NCBI GenBank assembly: GCA_030512295.1
Contig: JAULSR010000002.1
Location: forward strand, 5,890,001-5,954,000
Length of the DNA stretch: 64,000 nucleotides
From: Bombardia bombarda
Taxonomy: Eukaryota; Ascomycota; Sordariomycetes; Sordariales; Lasiosphaeriaceae
Direction of reading: 5' to 3'
Of this stretch, positions 22,397 to 33,789 are shown piece by piece (within the stretch, counting starts at the first letter, position 1; each line of letters opens with the position of its first letter). The translations under genes were made by a program, and so were the position numbers. Below the pieces are notes generated by a model, which was not told the origin of the DNA, searched no databases, and was given only the letters and a program-made list of their open reading frames with translations.

Positions 22397-24544
22397 GATA
22401 GTACAAAGCTTCAACGTCCAGACTGCTCGACGCAGCCGGCGAGTTATTCCCAATCAGGCGCGTGATGAGCGCCCGTCGGTCGTTGACGTCGAGTGGGCGC
22501 GTCGTGTCTGGGCCGCCGAGGCGCGCCGGGGGCGGCGGCGGTCCGCCGCCGCGAACGCCCCCTGCGACGCGCATCCGTTCTTGGTTATCGCGTATGCGCT
22601 CCCGCTGTTCGCGGATGTTGCCCAGGAGCTCGCTGACGGTGCGGGTGACGCTTATGCTGCGCTCTCTAGGTCGGGAGTTGTCGTTGCTGCTGCTGTTATT
22701 ATTGTTGTCACCCGTCGTCGTCGCCGCCGCCGCCGCCGTCGTGGTGGTGATGCGCGGCGGCATACCTTCCCATGGCGTCCTGCTAGTGCTTGTTTGGCCG
22801 CCGGTGATGCGCTGCTCTCGCAGGTCGCGCTGCTCGCGACGCCGCCGATGCTCCTGCAGCGCTTCCAAGACGAGCGTCTCATCCGATGTCAGGGGGAGGT
22901 GATACCGTTCCAGTGTCTCCCGCACTTCTGGCCTGAGATTTGATCGGCCCTCTACGGTCAAGTCCAAAGTGCTTGCAAACGTCCTCGACAGATTGTCGTT
23001 CTGTTCGCCGCGGTGCTCCAGCAGCCGAGGATCAATAATCGATGGCCTCTCGCCGCCCTCGGGGACTTGCTCGGTGATGGCAATGTGCTCGTACTCATCC
23101 GTCTTGTCGAGCTCGAAGATCTGGCGATACATGAACCCATTGCGCAGGTCGGCGACACCCACGCGGCTGCGATCCTCGGTCCAGGCAAGAAGGTCGATGG
23201 GACCAGGGGCGAAGGCCATATCCCGCACCGCGCCGGGGTCGGTATTCGGCTGGGGGGGCGAGGAGAAGGTCATGATGAGTGGGTCCATTCCTGGGACAGT
23301 CAAGGCGGCGACCTCAAAAATGGAGAAGACGCCATACTGGGTTGCCACGGCAAGCAGTTTCCCTGTGCTGGAGAAGCACACGGCAAAGCTACCCCTGTTG
23401 ATTGTCAGCAACCTGCATCCATGTTACGTACCTTGAAGAAGGGGAGAAAGGGGGGCAAATTGAAAGGTGTCATGAACCTGCTGTCCGATCGATCTTTCAG
23501 GCTCTGGCTCTTGAGATGGATCCTCCTGCACAGGTTCCACTCGTAGGCGGGGCCATTGTTGCTTCGGGACGCATTGCTGACTCGTGATGCTTTCTTGACC
23601 CGCTCGTGTATGTAGAGGTATGGGTCATCGCTGATGGCAACGAGGAGGCCGCCGTCCGGGGAAAGGACGGCGCGGTTCACACAGTCGGGATAGCAGATGT
23701 CATCCAGCGCCTTCTGTTCCGGCAAGTTGACTGTAGTGACGGTCTTGTCATTGTTTGACAGAACCGCAATCGGCTCATGGTATGCTCCATCATGGGGCTG
23801 GACCAAGGTAGGAGGGAACCACAGCGTGATGCAGTTCACCCGCTCTTTGCCAAATGTCTTGCTCTTGGCGAGGAGGCCTTTGCTGGAAACGGGCCCGCCA
23901 GACAGGGCAGATAAGACTAGGGAATCGATTCGGACCTGCTCTTCTGCGCGCAAGCCACCTGCCAACGCATCGATGTCGGCCACATGGGTGGTGTTCTCCT
24001 CCTCGCCGACGCGTATTGCAGTGAACTCGCCGGTCTCGCCTCCGCAGCAGACCCAGCCGTTCTGCGCCACGAGACACCTAGGATGGAAGGGTAATCTCCT
24101 GACAAGCTCGGTCTCGTTGGTTGTAGTGTTTAGGCGATGGACGCTGATGGTCTGGGTGCCGGCCGGGAAGTAGACGATGTTTCGCTTCTCGGCTCCGATC
24201 AGAGATCGCAATTGCCAGTGACTGCACACAATATTAGACACCAAGTCCAGTCGAAGTGCGGCGACATGATGCTTGCGCAGGGACGAACGTACGCAGTATG
24301 AACGGCAGCGCGAAAGTGTCGCCGGGGCTTGGACAAAATGAGGTCCTCGGTGGGATAGTAGCTGCGACAACAGGATTGACAGTTGATTAGCAAGGCGATC
24401 GCCCGAGAAGAAGACAGAAAGAGAGGTTATGAGAGGTGATGTGCTCTGAGACAACATCAGCGCGGAAGGTTGGCCGTGGGCCGCGCCATGTCATGTCCAA
24501 CCACGGATTGGTCCAAATTCTTACATGTCGTCTTTGACGGCCAT
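21874..24544 (-). CDS. WD40-repeat protein with DUF2415-like segment
   Basis: Five exons on the minus strand: 24525-24544, 24293-24361, 23478-24221, 22042-23394 and 21874-21958, giving 756 aa in frame. The N-terminal half is beta-propeller-like, with repeated strands such as NIVYFPAGTQTISVHRL, NRAVLSPDGGLLVAISDD and GSFAVCFSSTGKLLAVAT. The segment GAVRDMAFAPGPIDLLAWTE followed by DRSRVGVADLRNGF matches my recollection of DUF2415, a short fungal motif downstream of WD40 repeats. The C-terminal third is low-complexity (Asn/Thr/Arg-rich), encoded partly by TAG/GTA triplet repeats, and ends in a last conserved blade, LSWSEDGQILFIGAKNGIYE. The donor of intron 4 (GTTCAT) is weak but is the only one that keeps frame. 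Cellular role unknown. Confidence 0.8.
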
Positions 24545-25952
24545 GGTGCCAGTCGTCTTGGCAGGATGGCTAACGCGATGTGACCATCGAGAGGTCCTGA
24601 AAACGTCGTTCTCGTTGTTGCAGCGCGCTGTGCAGTTGAATTCGTGGTAAATGCGAGGTGTTGCCCGCCGGCCGACGCAAGATAGTTGAAGGTAGGTGTG
24701 GTTTTGGCTTAGACTTTTGGTTTGGGGCTCAAAGAGACGGGGCGATTGGTGAGGATGACGGGGATGTCCGCCGAAACCTAATCGTCATTCTGTCGTAGCA
24801 AACTGTAAAGAAGCCGCCCCTCGCCACCAGCCGATTTCATCAGGACACTGGGCTCCTGGAGAGCGAGCTTGCACGCACGCACACACACACGCCACAGCTC
24901 CACAAACAAATCCCTTTGCTGGGAGCAGACGCGCAGAAACGGAGAGACGAAGAGACGATTGATTCCAGATGATAGATAGAGTAGTACGAATACTCAAGTT
25001 AAGATGGTCCACTGACAGAGGAGGCAAGCGCCAGGTGCCGCTCAGCAAAGCAGCAAAGCAGCAAAGCAGTGAAACAGTAAAAGCAGCAAAGGCAGCAAAC
25101 CAAAGCTTGTTGGGGGAAAAGCCCACGGCTCAATTTGTTAATGAGCCACCCAACAACAGGCAGGTCGACGTCTTCGGCTGCATGGAGAATGGAGGTGGGT
25201 TAGCTAGGCGCAGCTCTGCCTGCACCTCTCCTTGCATCACACAACGTACACCATGGTACACCGTTACTTCCAACTCACTCCCGCATCCGTATCGAATGGA
25301 AGTTACCCACACCCGGGCTCATCACCCGCTCACCACCCGCCCACATTCCTCCCATTGACTCAATACATCATCAAAAACCAGTCAAAAAGTTCGGCCGGTC
25401 GGTTAAGCCAGTGAAATGAGAACTAGTGCAGTGCAGACTGCAGACGGCTGCAGACGACACAAAGCGGTGGACCCACCTGTTTTCATGCAATTACCCCACT
25501 GGCCAAGCAGTGCAGCTCCGATCCCAGGCCCCTGGCCCCTAGCTCCCAGGCTCCCCAGCACAATTGGCAGGATACCTGGTCACGTGTACGACAGTAGCTG
25601 GAGACGCGACCGACCTTCTGTCCAGGGCTCCCTATCGCCGTGCGCGGCATTGCTCGGGTGCTACGGGTCAAGAAAAGAACGCGGCCGAAAGTTCTAATGC
25701 TCTTGGGTGGCCTGTGCGCTCCACTAGCTCCACCTCCCGGCAGGCCAGTGGCAGCAGCAAAATTTCGAACGCCTTCGATGACCAGGTCATGAATTTTTCT
25801 CCCTCCATTACAAAAGACCTTAGCATTTCTTCTTCTCTTCTCCATTCCCCATTCCAATCACACAACCCATCACACCCCGTCTGATTTCGTTGATTCTCCC
25901 CCCCAATCATTCGAAAGGGAGTCCGCCATTTTATAATTACATCTTTTCCAGA
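24545..25952. other. Divergent promoter region, WD40 gene / SSC1
   Basis: 1.4 kb between divergent genes. It contains an 8-bp tandem repeat CAGCAAAG (three units, about 25043-25068). Heat-shock-element-like units occur near SSC1 (listed separately). The ORFs seen here overlap each other and look spurious. Confidence 0.5.
25687..25694 (+). promoter_or_regulatory. Possible heat-shock element upstream of SSC1
   Basis: GAAAGTTC is two inverted nGAAn units with correct spacing (GAAnnTTC), 259 bp upstream of the Hsp70 start. Only two units are present, whereas a strong element needs three, so this is a suggestion based on position and the heat-inducible nature of the gene family. Confidence 0.25.
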
Positions 25953-28170
25953 ATGATTGCCTCACGGTTTTCCCGGGCTGTAAGTTGCAACCGTCATCCA
26001 CTTTCGCGCGCGCTCGTCCCCGTCGCGACCGTTCGCGATCCATCTCGAACTCCATTATATGGAACCGAACATAGCTAACCAAGATGACATGAACAGCTGC
26101 CCAGAGCTACGTCAGTAGCTGCCCGCTCTGCCGGCGCTTTCCGCAGACCCATCACTCCTGCCTTTGCTCGCTTCGAGTCAACGGGATCAGATGAGAAGGT
26201 CAAGGGTTCCGTGATTGGTATCGATCTCGGTAAGTGAAGCTCAACATCTCCATGCATATCATGGACACTATCAAGCTTTGATGATGGACTAACAGATGAT
26301 GCCTCAAGGTACCACCAACTCCGCCGTTGCCATCATGGAGGGCAAGGTCCCCAAGATCATCGAGAACTCCGAGGGTGCCCGGACAACACCATCCGTTGTC
26401 GCCTTCGCTGAGGATGGAGAGCGCCTTGTCGGTGTTGCCGCCAAGCGCCAGGCAGTCGTTAACCCCGAGAACACCCTTTTCGCCACCAAGCGGTTAATTG
26501 GACGCAAGTTCACCGATGCCGAGGTCCAGAGAGATATTAAGGAGGTCCCCTACAAGATCGTACAACACACAAACGGTGACGCCTGGGTCTCCGCCCGTGG
26601 CCAGAAGTACTCCCCGTCGCAGATTGGTGGCTTCGTCCTCAACAAGATGAAGGAGACTGCCGAGGCCTACCTAAGCAAGCCCGTCAAGAACGCCGTCGTT
26701 ACCGTCCCTGCCTACTTCAACGACTCCCAGCGCCAGGCTACCAAGGATGCTGGTCAGATTTCCGGCCTGAACGTCCTCCGTGTCGTTAACGAGCCTACCG
26801 CCGCCGCTCTGGCCTATGGCCTCGAGAAGGAGGCTGACCGCATCGTCGCTGTCTACGATCTTGGTGGTGGTACCTTCGATATCTCCGTCCTGGAGATCCA
26901 GAACGGCGTTTTCGAGGTCAAGTCGACCAACGGTGACACTCACCTAGGAGGTGAGGACTTCGATATCCACCTCGTCCGCCACTTGGTCGCGCAGTTCAAG
27001 AAGGAGTCCGGCATTGATCTGTCTGGCGACCGTATGGCTATCCAGAGAATCCGTGAGGCGGCCGAGAAGGCCAAGATTGAGCTTTCTTCTTCCCTCCAGA
27101 CTGATATCAACCTTCCTTTCATCACTGCCGACTCTTCCGGCCCCAAGCACATCAACCAGAAGATGACCAGATCTCAGCTCGAGACCATGATGGGCCCTCT
27201 CATTCAGAAGACCATCGAGCCCGTCCGCAAGGCCCTGAAGGATGCTGGCCTCGCCGCTAAGGATATCCAGGAGGTTATCCTGGTTGGTGGCATGACCCGC
27301 ATGCCCAAGGTTGCTGAGTCCGTCAAGAGCATCTTCGGTCGCGACCCCGCCAAGTCGGTCAACCCCGATGAGGCTGTCGCCATTGGTGCCGCGATTCAGG
27401 GAGCTGTTCTGTCTGGTGAGGTCAAGGATCTCCTCCTCCTCGACGTCACCCCCCTCTCCCTCGGTATTGAGACACTCGGTGGTGTCTTCACCCGCCTGAT
27501 CAACCGCAACACCACCATCCCCACCAAGAAGTCCCAGGTCTTCTCCACCGCGGCCGACTTCCAGACCGCTGTCGAGATCAAGGTCTTCCAGGGCGAGCGT
27601 GAGCTTGTTCGCGACAACAAGCTGCTCGGTAACTTCCAGCTTGTCGGCATCCCCCCCGCCCACCGTGGCGTTCCCCAGATCGAGGTCACTTTCGACATTG
27701 ATGCCGATTCGATCGTCCACGTCCACGCCAAGGACAAGTCCACCAACAAGGACCAGTCTATCACCATTGCCTCCGGCTCTGGTCTCTCCGAGTCCGAGAT
27801 CTCCCAGATGGTTGAGGACTCCGAGAAGTATGCCGAAGAGGATAAGGAGCGCAAGGCTTCCATCGAGTCTGCCAACCGCGCCGACAGCGTTCTTACCGAT
27901 ACCGAGAAGGCCCTGAACGAGTACTCTGACAAGCTCGACAAGACCGAGGCCGATCAGATCCGTGAGAAGATTGCCTCTCTCCGCGAGTTCGTTGCCAAGA
28001 GCCAGTCTGGCGAGGGCAGCGCCACCGCTGCCGAGATCAAGGAGAAGGTTGATGAGCTCCAGATGGCGAGCTTGAACCTCTTTGACAAGATGCACAAGGC
28101 CCGTGCCGAGTCTGGCGAGCAGCCCAACCCCAGCCCCGAGGGCGAGAAGAAGGATGAGAGCAAGCCTTAA
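25953..28170 (+). CDS. SSC1: Mitochondrial Hsp70 chaperone
   Basis: Matrix Hsp70, the ATP-driven motor of the TIM23 import machinery and a folding chaperone. Exon 1 (25953-25979) and exon 2 (26097-26229) encode a basic presequence (MIASRFSRA, then [20 protein letters not shown]) ending near FESTGS. The nucleotide-binding domain starts VIGIDLGTTNS and continues with [39 protein letters not shown] and [15 protein letters not shown]. The substrate domain begins [20 protein letters not shown]. The lid ends in a Pro/Glu/Lys-rich tail typical of mtHsp70 rather than the cytosolic EEVD. Introns at 25980-26096 and 26230-26308; 673 aa in frame, close to fungal orthologues. Codon usage is strongly biased towards C-ending codons, as expected for high expression. 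Confidence 0.97.
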
Positions 28171-29618
28171 AAAACACCACATCATACCATCACTACTAAT
28201 CCGTATACCCCACAATTCTTCTATTCTGTCTGTTTGTCTAAGTAGTTGTGTACGGAGTGGATTCTCCGCTGTATTCTTGTGTACTCATATATTCATGTCT
28301 CATCGAAGGCTTATCCTATGTTTAATACCGCAGACGGCGGAAGGCGTTCTGAGCATCAAAACTTGTGCGTTATTGGGGGAAGATCATTTTACGATTTTCG
28401 ACGATAAGATAGGCGGGCTAGCATGGGATTAAAGGGGGGCTGGGGCAGGTTGGTTTGTTTGGTTTTGGTTGCATGTATATATATGTCTTGTACACACGAC
28501 CTGAAGGACCAAATAGAGTCTTGAACTCCCCCCTCAACATTTTCAATTTTCTTTTTACAATGTCTTACAACATCTACGAATGGTTTTTAATAAGTTGAAT
28601 GACAGCTTGGTTGTCTTGAAGTTTGTCTATGAATAATCTCATGTGTCCATTCTGAGTGTAAATCGCATTTTCACCTTATGGCTGTTCTTGGTTGTCGGAT
28701 TACATTTGGTCTGTACATCGTACTCCCTGCCATATCCTTTGCGGTGCGGAAATCATCACCTCAACATTATCGCTGCATTACTCGAAGGCTGTCTCACTGT
28801 CTCACCTTTCAAGTGATATCTATTCATACACGTCTGTATGGTCTGCTGGGATACAATTTCAAGCATTAACATATATCAGCATAGAGAATTGTGGAACAAG
28901 AGGGAGCTGCTGTTTACGTGATAAGTACCAGTATATTACATGGTCCTTGTAGCAACGCAAAGACGCAGGCCGGCTCAGGCGGCAAGTAACGATACGAGAA
29001 AGATATCTCTACATGTCCAGAAGATCAATGACAAGAATCTTCTCTTCCGTTCAATTTTTCTCAAAATTGGCTAATGCCACTTTCCATGTCTATGCCAATT
29101 TCATGGATGATTGGAGCACTGCACCCCAAGCGCAGCGACATCACTTTGTCAATTCAAAGTTAAGAGTGACACCAAACCCAAAATAAGGTCATAGCCCCCT
29201 TGCAGCCCCCACTCCCCTATAACTCCGCTATAACGGCACTGTTCAGCGCAGCACCTGGTCTGAGCGTCAAGGGATCCGGCGCGCGCTAGGGGTCGCTCGC
29301 CTCGCTTTTGGTAGGCGCTAGCCTAGTGCCGAATCGCGCCGCCAGCCGTGTCTCTGGTAAAGTTGCGTAAGGTTAGGTAGAGAGGGACGAAAAGCAAAAA
29401 AGGATCGCGGTCCAAACCCAACAAACACACCTTGCGTCGACACAACTTACCCGTCCTTCCTCGCCGTTGTGCGAGCCATACACACTGCCAGCGGTGATGA
29501 CGCGACAACGCTGCTGAAAGTCTACCTATCACCGTTCATTCCTTTTCGCCTTTTCGCGACGGGGCGGGCATTGGCCTTCTTTTCCCCCCCCGCGCAACAG
29601 ACGCAGCCGGTTGTCGCC
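28171..29618. other. Intergenic
   Basis: 3' region of SSC1 and promoter of SYF1. The middle (28500-29000) is comparatively AT-rich with no credible frame. I see no gene or RNA. Confidence 0.5.
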
Positions 29619-32263
29619 ATGTCGTCCAGCCTTCCGCACAGATCCGGCCGCAGGCCAGATATGGCCCTGGTGGTATGTCTTCCCCCCATTGTGCGCGGCA
29701 CTGGTTCTGGTCAGATGAAGGAGACGCATTCGCTGACTTGTAGCCCCCAAAAGACCGAGAATGATTTCCCCTACGAGCAAGACATCCAGCGAAACCCCGG
29801 CAACACCAAGCCGTGGCTGGCCTACATCGAATATAAGCTCCAGCATGGGACGACGCGCGAGCAGGCATTCGTCATGGAGAGGGCCTGCGTCCAGCTCCCG
29901 CGGTCATATAAGCTCTGGAAGATGGTAGGTTCGAGGTCGATTTCGTTTACGGTTCCTTTCGGACGCGATTGCATTCTAATACTTGAAACCAGTACCTGCG
30001 CTTCCGGATGAAGCACGTCGCCAAGCTCAACGCCGCCATCTTCTCGGCCGAGTACCGCAAGGTCAACGCGCTGTTCGAGCGCGCGCTCATCCTGCTGAAC
30101 AAGATGCCGCGCATCTGGGAGATGTACCTCCAGTTCCTAATGCAGCAGCCGCTCGTCACGGCCACGCGACACACGTTCGACCGCGCGCTCCGGGCGCTGC
30201 CCATCACGCAGCACAACAGGATATGGGCGCTCTACCGGCCGTTTGCCAACTCGGCCGAGGGCCACACGGCCGTCAAGATCTGGAGGCGCTACATGCAGGT
30301 CCACCCAGAAGATGCGGAAGACTTTATCGAGCTCCTGACGCAGGTCGGGCTGTACACGGAGGCCGTGCACAGATATATCACGATCTTGAATAACCCGAGG
30401 TTCATGAGCAAGAATGGAAAGGGGCATTATGAGCTGTGGAGCGAGATGGTTGACCTGCTGGTCGAGCATGCCACCGAGGTGGAGACGGGCCACGAGACGG
30501 GGATCGACGTGGAACGCATCATCCGGAGCGGGACCGAGCGATTTGCGGACCAGCGGGGCAAGTTGTGGTGTGGTCTGGCGACGTACTGGATCCGGCGCGG
30601 CAGCTTTGAGCGCGCGAGAGACATATTCGAGGAGGGCATCACGACGGTCATGACGGTGCGCGACTTCACGCTCGCGTTCGACTCGTACACGGAGTTTGAG
30701 GAGTCGATTATCGGGGCGCTGATGGAGCTGGCCTCGGTGCGGGCGGAGAAGGGCGTGGTGGACGAGGCGGCGGATTTTGATCTGGACATTCGCATGATGC
30801 GGTTCGAGCACCTGATGGATCGTCGGCCTTTTCTGCTGAACGATGTGCTGCTGAGGCAGAACCCGAATAACGTCGCGGAGTGGGAGAAGCGGGTTGCGCT
30901 GTGGGGCGAGAACAAGCAAGAGGTTGTACAGACGTATACTGATGCGATTGCTGCGATTCAGCCCAAGAAGGCGGTCGGGCCGTTCCATCAGCTGTGGACG
31001 AACTACGCCAAGTTCTATGAGGGTGGAGGGGATATACGCAATGCCAGGGTTATCATGGAGAAGGCTGTCAAGGTGCCGTTCAAGTCTGTCGCAGAGCTCG
31101 CGGATATGTGGATTGAATGGGCCGAGATGGAACTCCGGAATGAGAACTTTGACGAGGCCGTCAGGATCATGGCCAAGGCCGTCCAGGCGCCCAAGAGGTC
31201 GACCGTGGACTACTTTGACGAGACGCTGTCGCCACAACAGCGCGTCCACAAGAGCTGGAAGCTCTGGAGCTTCTACGTCGATCTCGTCGAGAGCGTGAGC
31301 TCTCTGGACGAGACCAAGAAGGTGTACGAGAGGATATTCGAGCTGCGCATCGCCACGCCCCAGACAGTCGTCAACTACGCCAACCTCATGGAGGAACACA
31401 AATACTACGAAGAGTCGTTCAAGATCTACGAGCGCGGCCTCGACCTCTTCAGCTACCCCGTCGCCTTTGAGCTCTGGAACCTCTACCTCACCAAGGCCGT
31501 CGACCGCAAGATCGGCATCGAGCGGCTGCGCGACCTCTTCGAGCAGGCCGTCGAGGACTGCCCGCCAAAGTTCGCAAAGGTCATCTACCTCATGTACGGC
31601 AACCTCGAGGAGGAGCGCGGGCTCGCGCGCCACGCCATGCGCATCTACGAGCGCGCCACCCGCGCCGTCTCGGAGGAGGACCGGGCCGACATGTTCAACT
31701 TCTACATCACCAAGTCGGCGTCCAACTTTGGGCTGCCGTCGACGCGGCCCATCTACGAGCGCGCTATCGCTGCGCTGCCTGACAACGAGGCGCGCGACAT
31801 GTGTCTCAAGTTCGCCGATATGGAGAAGCGGCTGGGCGAGATCGACCGCGCCAGGGCTATCTACGGGCATGCGTCGCAGTTCTGCGACCCGCGCACGACG
31901 CCGGATTTCTGGCGCAAGTGGGAGCAGTTTGAGGTGCAGCACGGGAATGAGGATACGTTCAAGGAGATGTTGCGGATCAAGAGGAGCGTGCAGGCGCAGT
32001 ATAATACTGATGTCAACTTTATTGCGTCGCAGGCGCTGGCGAGGAGTCAGCAGAAGAGGGATGGTGGAGAGGGTGGGGATGGGGATGGGGATGGGGATCA
32101 GGAGGTGGCTGATGCCATGGAGCAGCTGGAGAGGCAGGCGCGCGCGCCGGCTGGGTTTGTGGCTGCGAGTGAGGGGGGGCTGAAGGGGGCGTTGCAGCAG
32201 CAGCAGCAGCCTGTGGAGGTGGTGAATCCGGATGCGATTGAGTTGGATGATATGGATGAGTGA
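29619..32263 (+). CDS. SYF1: Pre-mRNA splicing factor SYF1 (XAB2), HAT repeats
   Basis: Component of the NineTeen complex of the active spliceosome. The protein is an array of HAT (half-a-TPR) repeats: the first is NPGNTKPWLAYIEYKLQHG, then WKMYLRFRMKHVAKL, KMPRIWEMYLQFLM, ELWSEMVDLLVEHA, QLWTNYAKFYEGGGDIRNAR, and late repeats VYERIFELRIATPQTVVNYA and IYERATRAVSEEDRADMFNF. It ends in an acidic low-complexity tail (EGGDGDGDGDQE, then IELDDMDE). Exon 3 is 29993-32263 after intron 29925-29992. The 5' end is less sure: a 42-nt stretch (29673-29714, GTATGT...TCAG) could be an intron, giving 844 aa, or be retained in frame, giving 858 aa. The ATG at 29619 is followed by MSSSLPHRSGRRPDMALV. Confidence 0.94.
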
Positions 32264-33254
32264 TTTTGTGGGGTGGTGGTGGTGGTGGTTGTGGGAGTGG
32301 GAGTGGGAGTGGTGTATGTTGTGTATATAAGACAGAAAGCTGCAGGCATGGACTGGTGGATGGATGGATGGCAGATTGAACTGATAATTGCCGCCTGGAT
32401 TGGGCGGGTTATGGTGGTGTGAAGTAGTCTGGTGATTCTTTTTTTTTTCTGATGATTTTCTTTTCCTTCTTTTTCAATCATAGGGGAACAAAGGAAGAGT
32501 GAGGGAAGGGGAAACCCTATAAGGCAGCGCAATGAAAATAGACAAGATCAATCATCAATGTGGAACAATCTGTTTCTCTCATTTTCTCTCCCGTGGGATT
32601 CCATCCCATGGGACGCGACGTCAAATATACAATGCCCAGCCAAGCATTGAACCAACTACCCAGCCCATGCTCGTTTGCATCAATATGAGAATAAGCAGGA
32701 GACAGGAAGGAAAAAGGAATAGAGAATAAAGAGAATGACGTCGACCGATAGATGTGAATAAGGTAGGGCAGACAGACAGATAGACACATGACCTTGGCAG
32801 CGGCACCAGTGAAAAAGGGGGTCATTCCACCACCCTAGGCTATTGTTGTATGTTTTGTTGTTGCTGTTGTTATTGTTGCTGTTGTTATTGTTCATTTTAC
32901 CCCTTTCTCTCCAAGCCAAGAAAGGGTGGGGGGAGAATGGGGGGTGGGTGTATGTGAAACAAATGAGTGATAGTAGGATGGATAATAGTGAGCGGACAAG
33001 GATGAAAGAGAAAGCAGCAAGAAAGGATGGAAGAATCAGAGAGAGGGTAGGAAGAATATTGTCTTTCCCTTTAAATATGAGCCTGAACATGAATGATCCT
33101 GTTTGCAAATTATTCCCTATCCGTCGATCCAGTCAGCCATCAACCATCGACCAACCTCTCTTGCCATGCCACGATAGCTACGTAATATCAAAACTGTCCT
33201 TGTTTTCTGGGTTTTCCCGTGTTTTTATTCTTTCTTGGGGAATTCTTCATGCCT
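32264..33254. other. Convergent 3' intergenic
   Basis: 3' regions of SYF1 and the small gene on the opposite strand. It contains a GGT/GGGAGT repeat at about 32272-32312 and a TTGTTGCTG-type repeat at 32855-32892. No gene is seen. Confidence 0.5.
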
Positions 33255-33789
33255 TTACTTTTTTCCAAACCCCAGATATCCCTTCTCGGCGTGCTTCTCG
33301 TGGAACTTTGCGGCGTAGTTGCTGTCAATATGTCCGTCGCGCGAGCTGGGCACGGCGTAGATGGAGCCCTTGCGCTTCTGGAAGCGGCTGGGGGGTACCT
33401 TTGAGGCGTCTGCAAACCGATGGAGCTTGGTCAGTACCTACTGCCACTGGTCTTTTGATCCAAGTCGGGGAGACGCGAGAGAGAGAGAGAGAGAGGTCGG
33501 CTGGCTTACCCCACTGGTCGCTATTGCGCCTGTCCGAGGATGCAGACGACACGGGACTCAATGCCTCGCCCGCGCCATGCTGGGCGTTGCTGGTGGTAGC
33601 ATCGTGGGTCATGTCGGACATGTTGGTGGTGTCAATCTTTGGTTGTTGCTGTGGTCTCTCGACGGGGGCCGTGAAGTCTTTGTATTGTGTTTCTGGGCGT
33701 GTCGGGTTAGTGAAAAGAGTTCTACTCGCTGTAAAGGATGAGGGGAGAAAGGGGTGGTGGATGGGATGGGGAGCTGTCTCACCTGCCAT
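33255..33789 (-). CDS. Small conserved fungal protein, 114 aa
   Basis: Three exons on the minus strand: 33783-33789 (ATGGCAG, 7 nt), 33510-33692 and 33255-33409, giving 114 aa in frame. The N-terminal two thirds are polar and probably disordered (QYKDFTAPVERPQQQPK; SPVSSASSDRRNSDQW). The C-terminus is the conserved-looking part: VPPSRFQKRKGSIYAVPSSR, then DGHIDSNYAAKFHEKHAEKG and YLGFGKK. I recall the KGSIYA-P-SRDGH motif in small uncharacterised ascomycete proteins, but I cannot name a function. No signal peptide or membrane segment is visible. Intron 2 holds a pure GA/CT dinucleotide repeat (33475-33495). The splice sites are canonical and the first exon is unusually short, so an automatic caller could miss the true start. 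Confidence 0.75.

Noticed and set aside
26944..28215. 423-codon antisense frame across SSC1
   Set aside because: It mirrors the strong codon bias of Hsp70 and gives a Leu/Gly/Asp-rich sequence with no domain. It is a shadow of the real gene.
30137..31942. 601-codon antisense frame across SYF1
   Set aside because: Shadow of the GC-rich coding strand; repetitive Leu/His/Arg composition with no recognisable fold.
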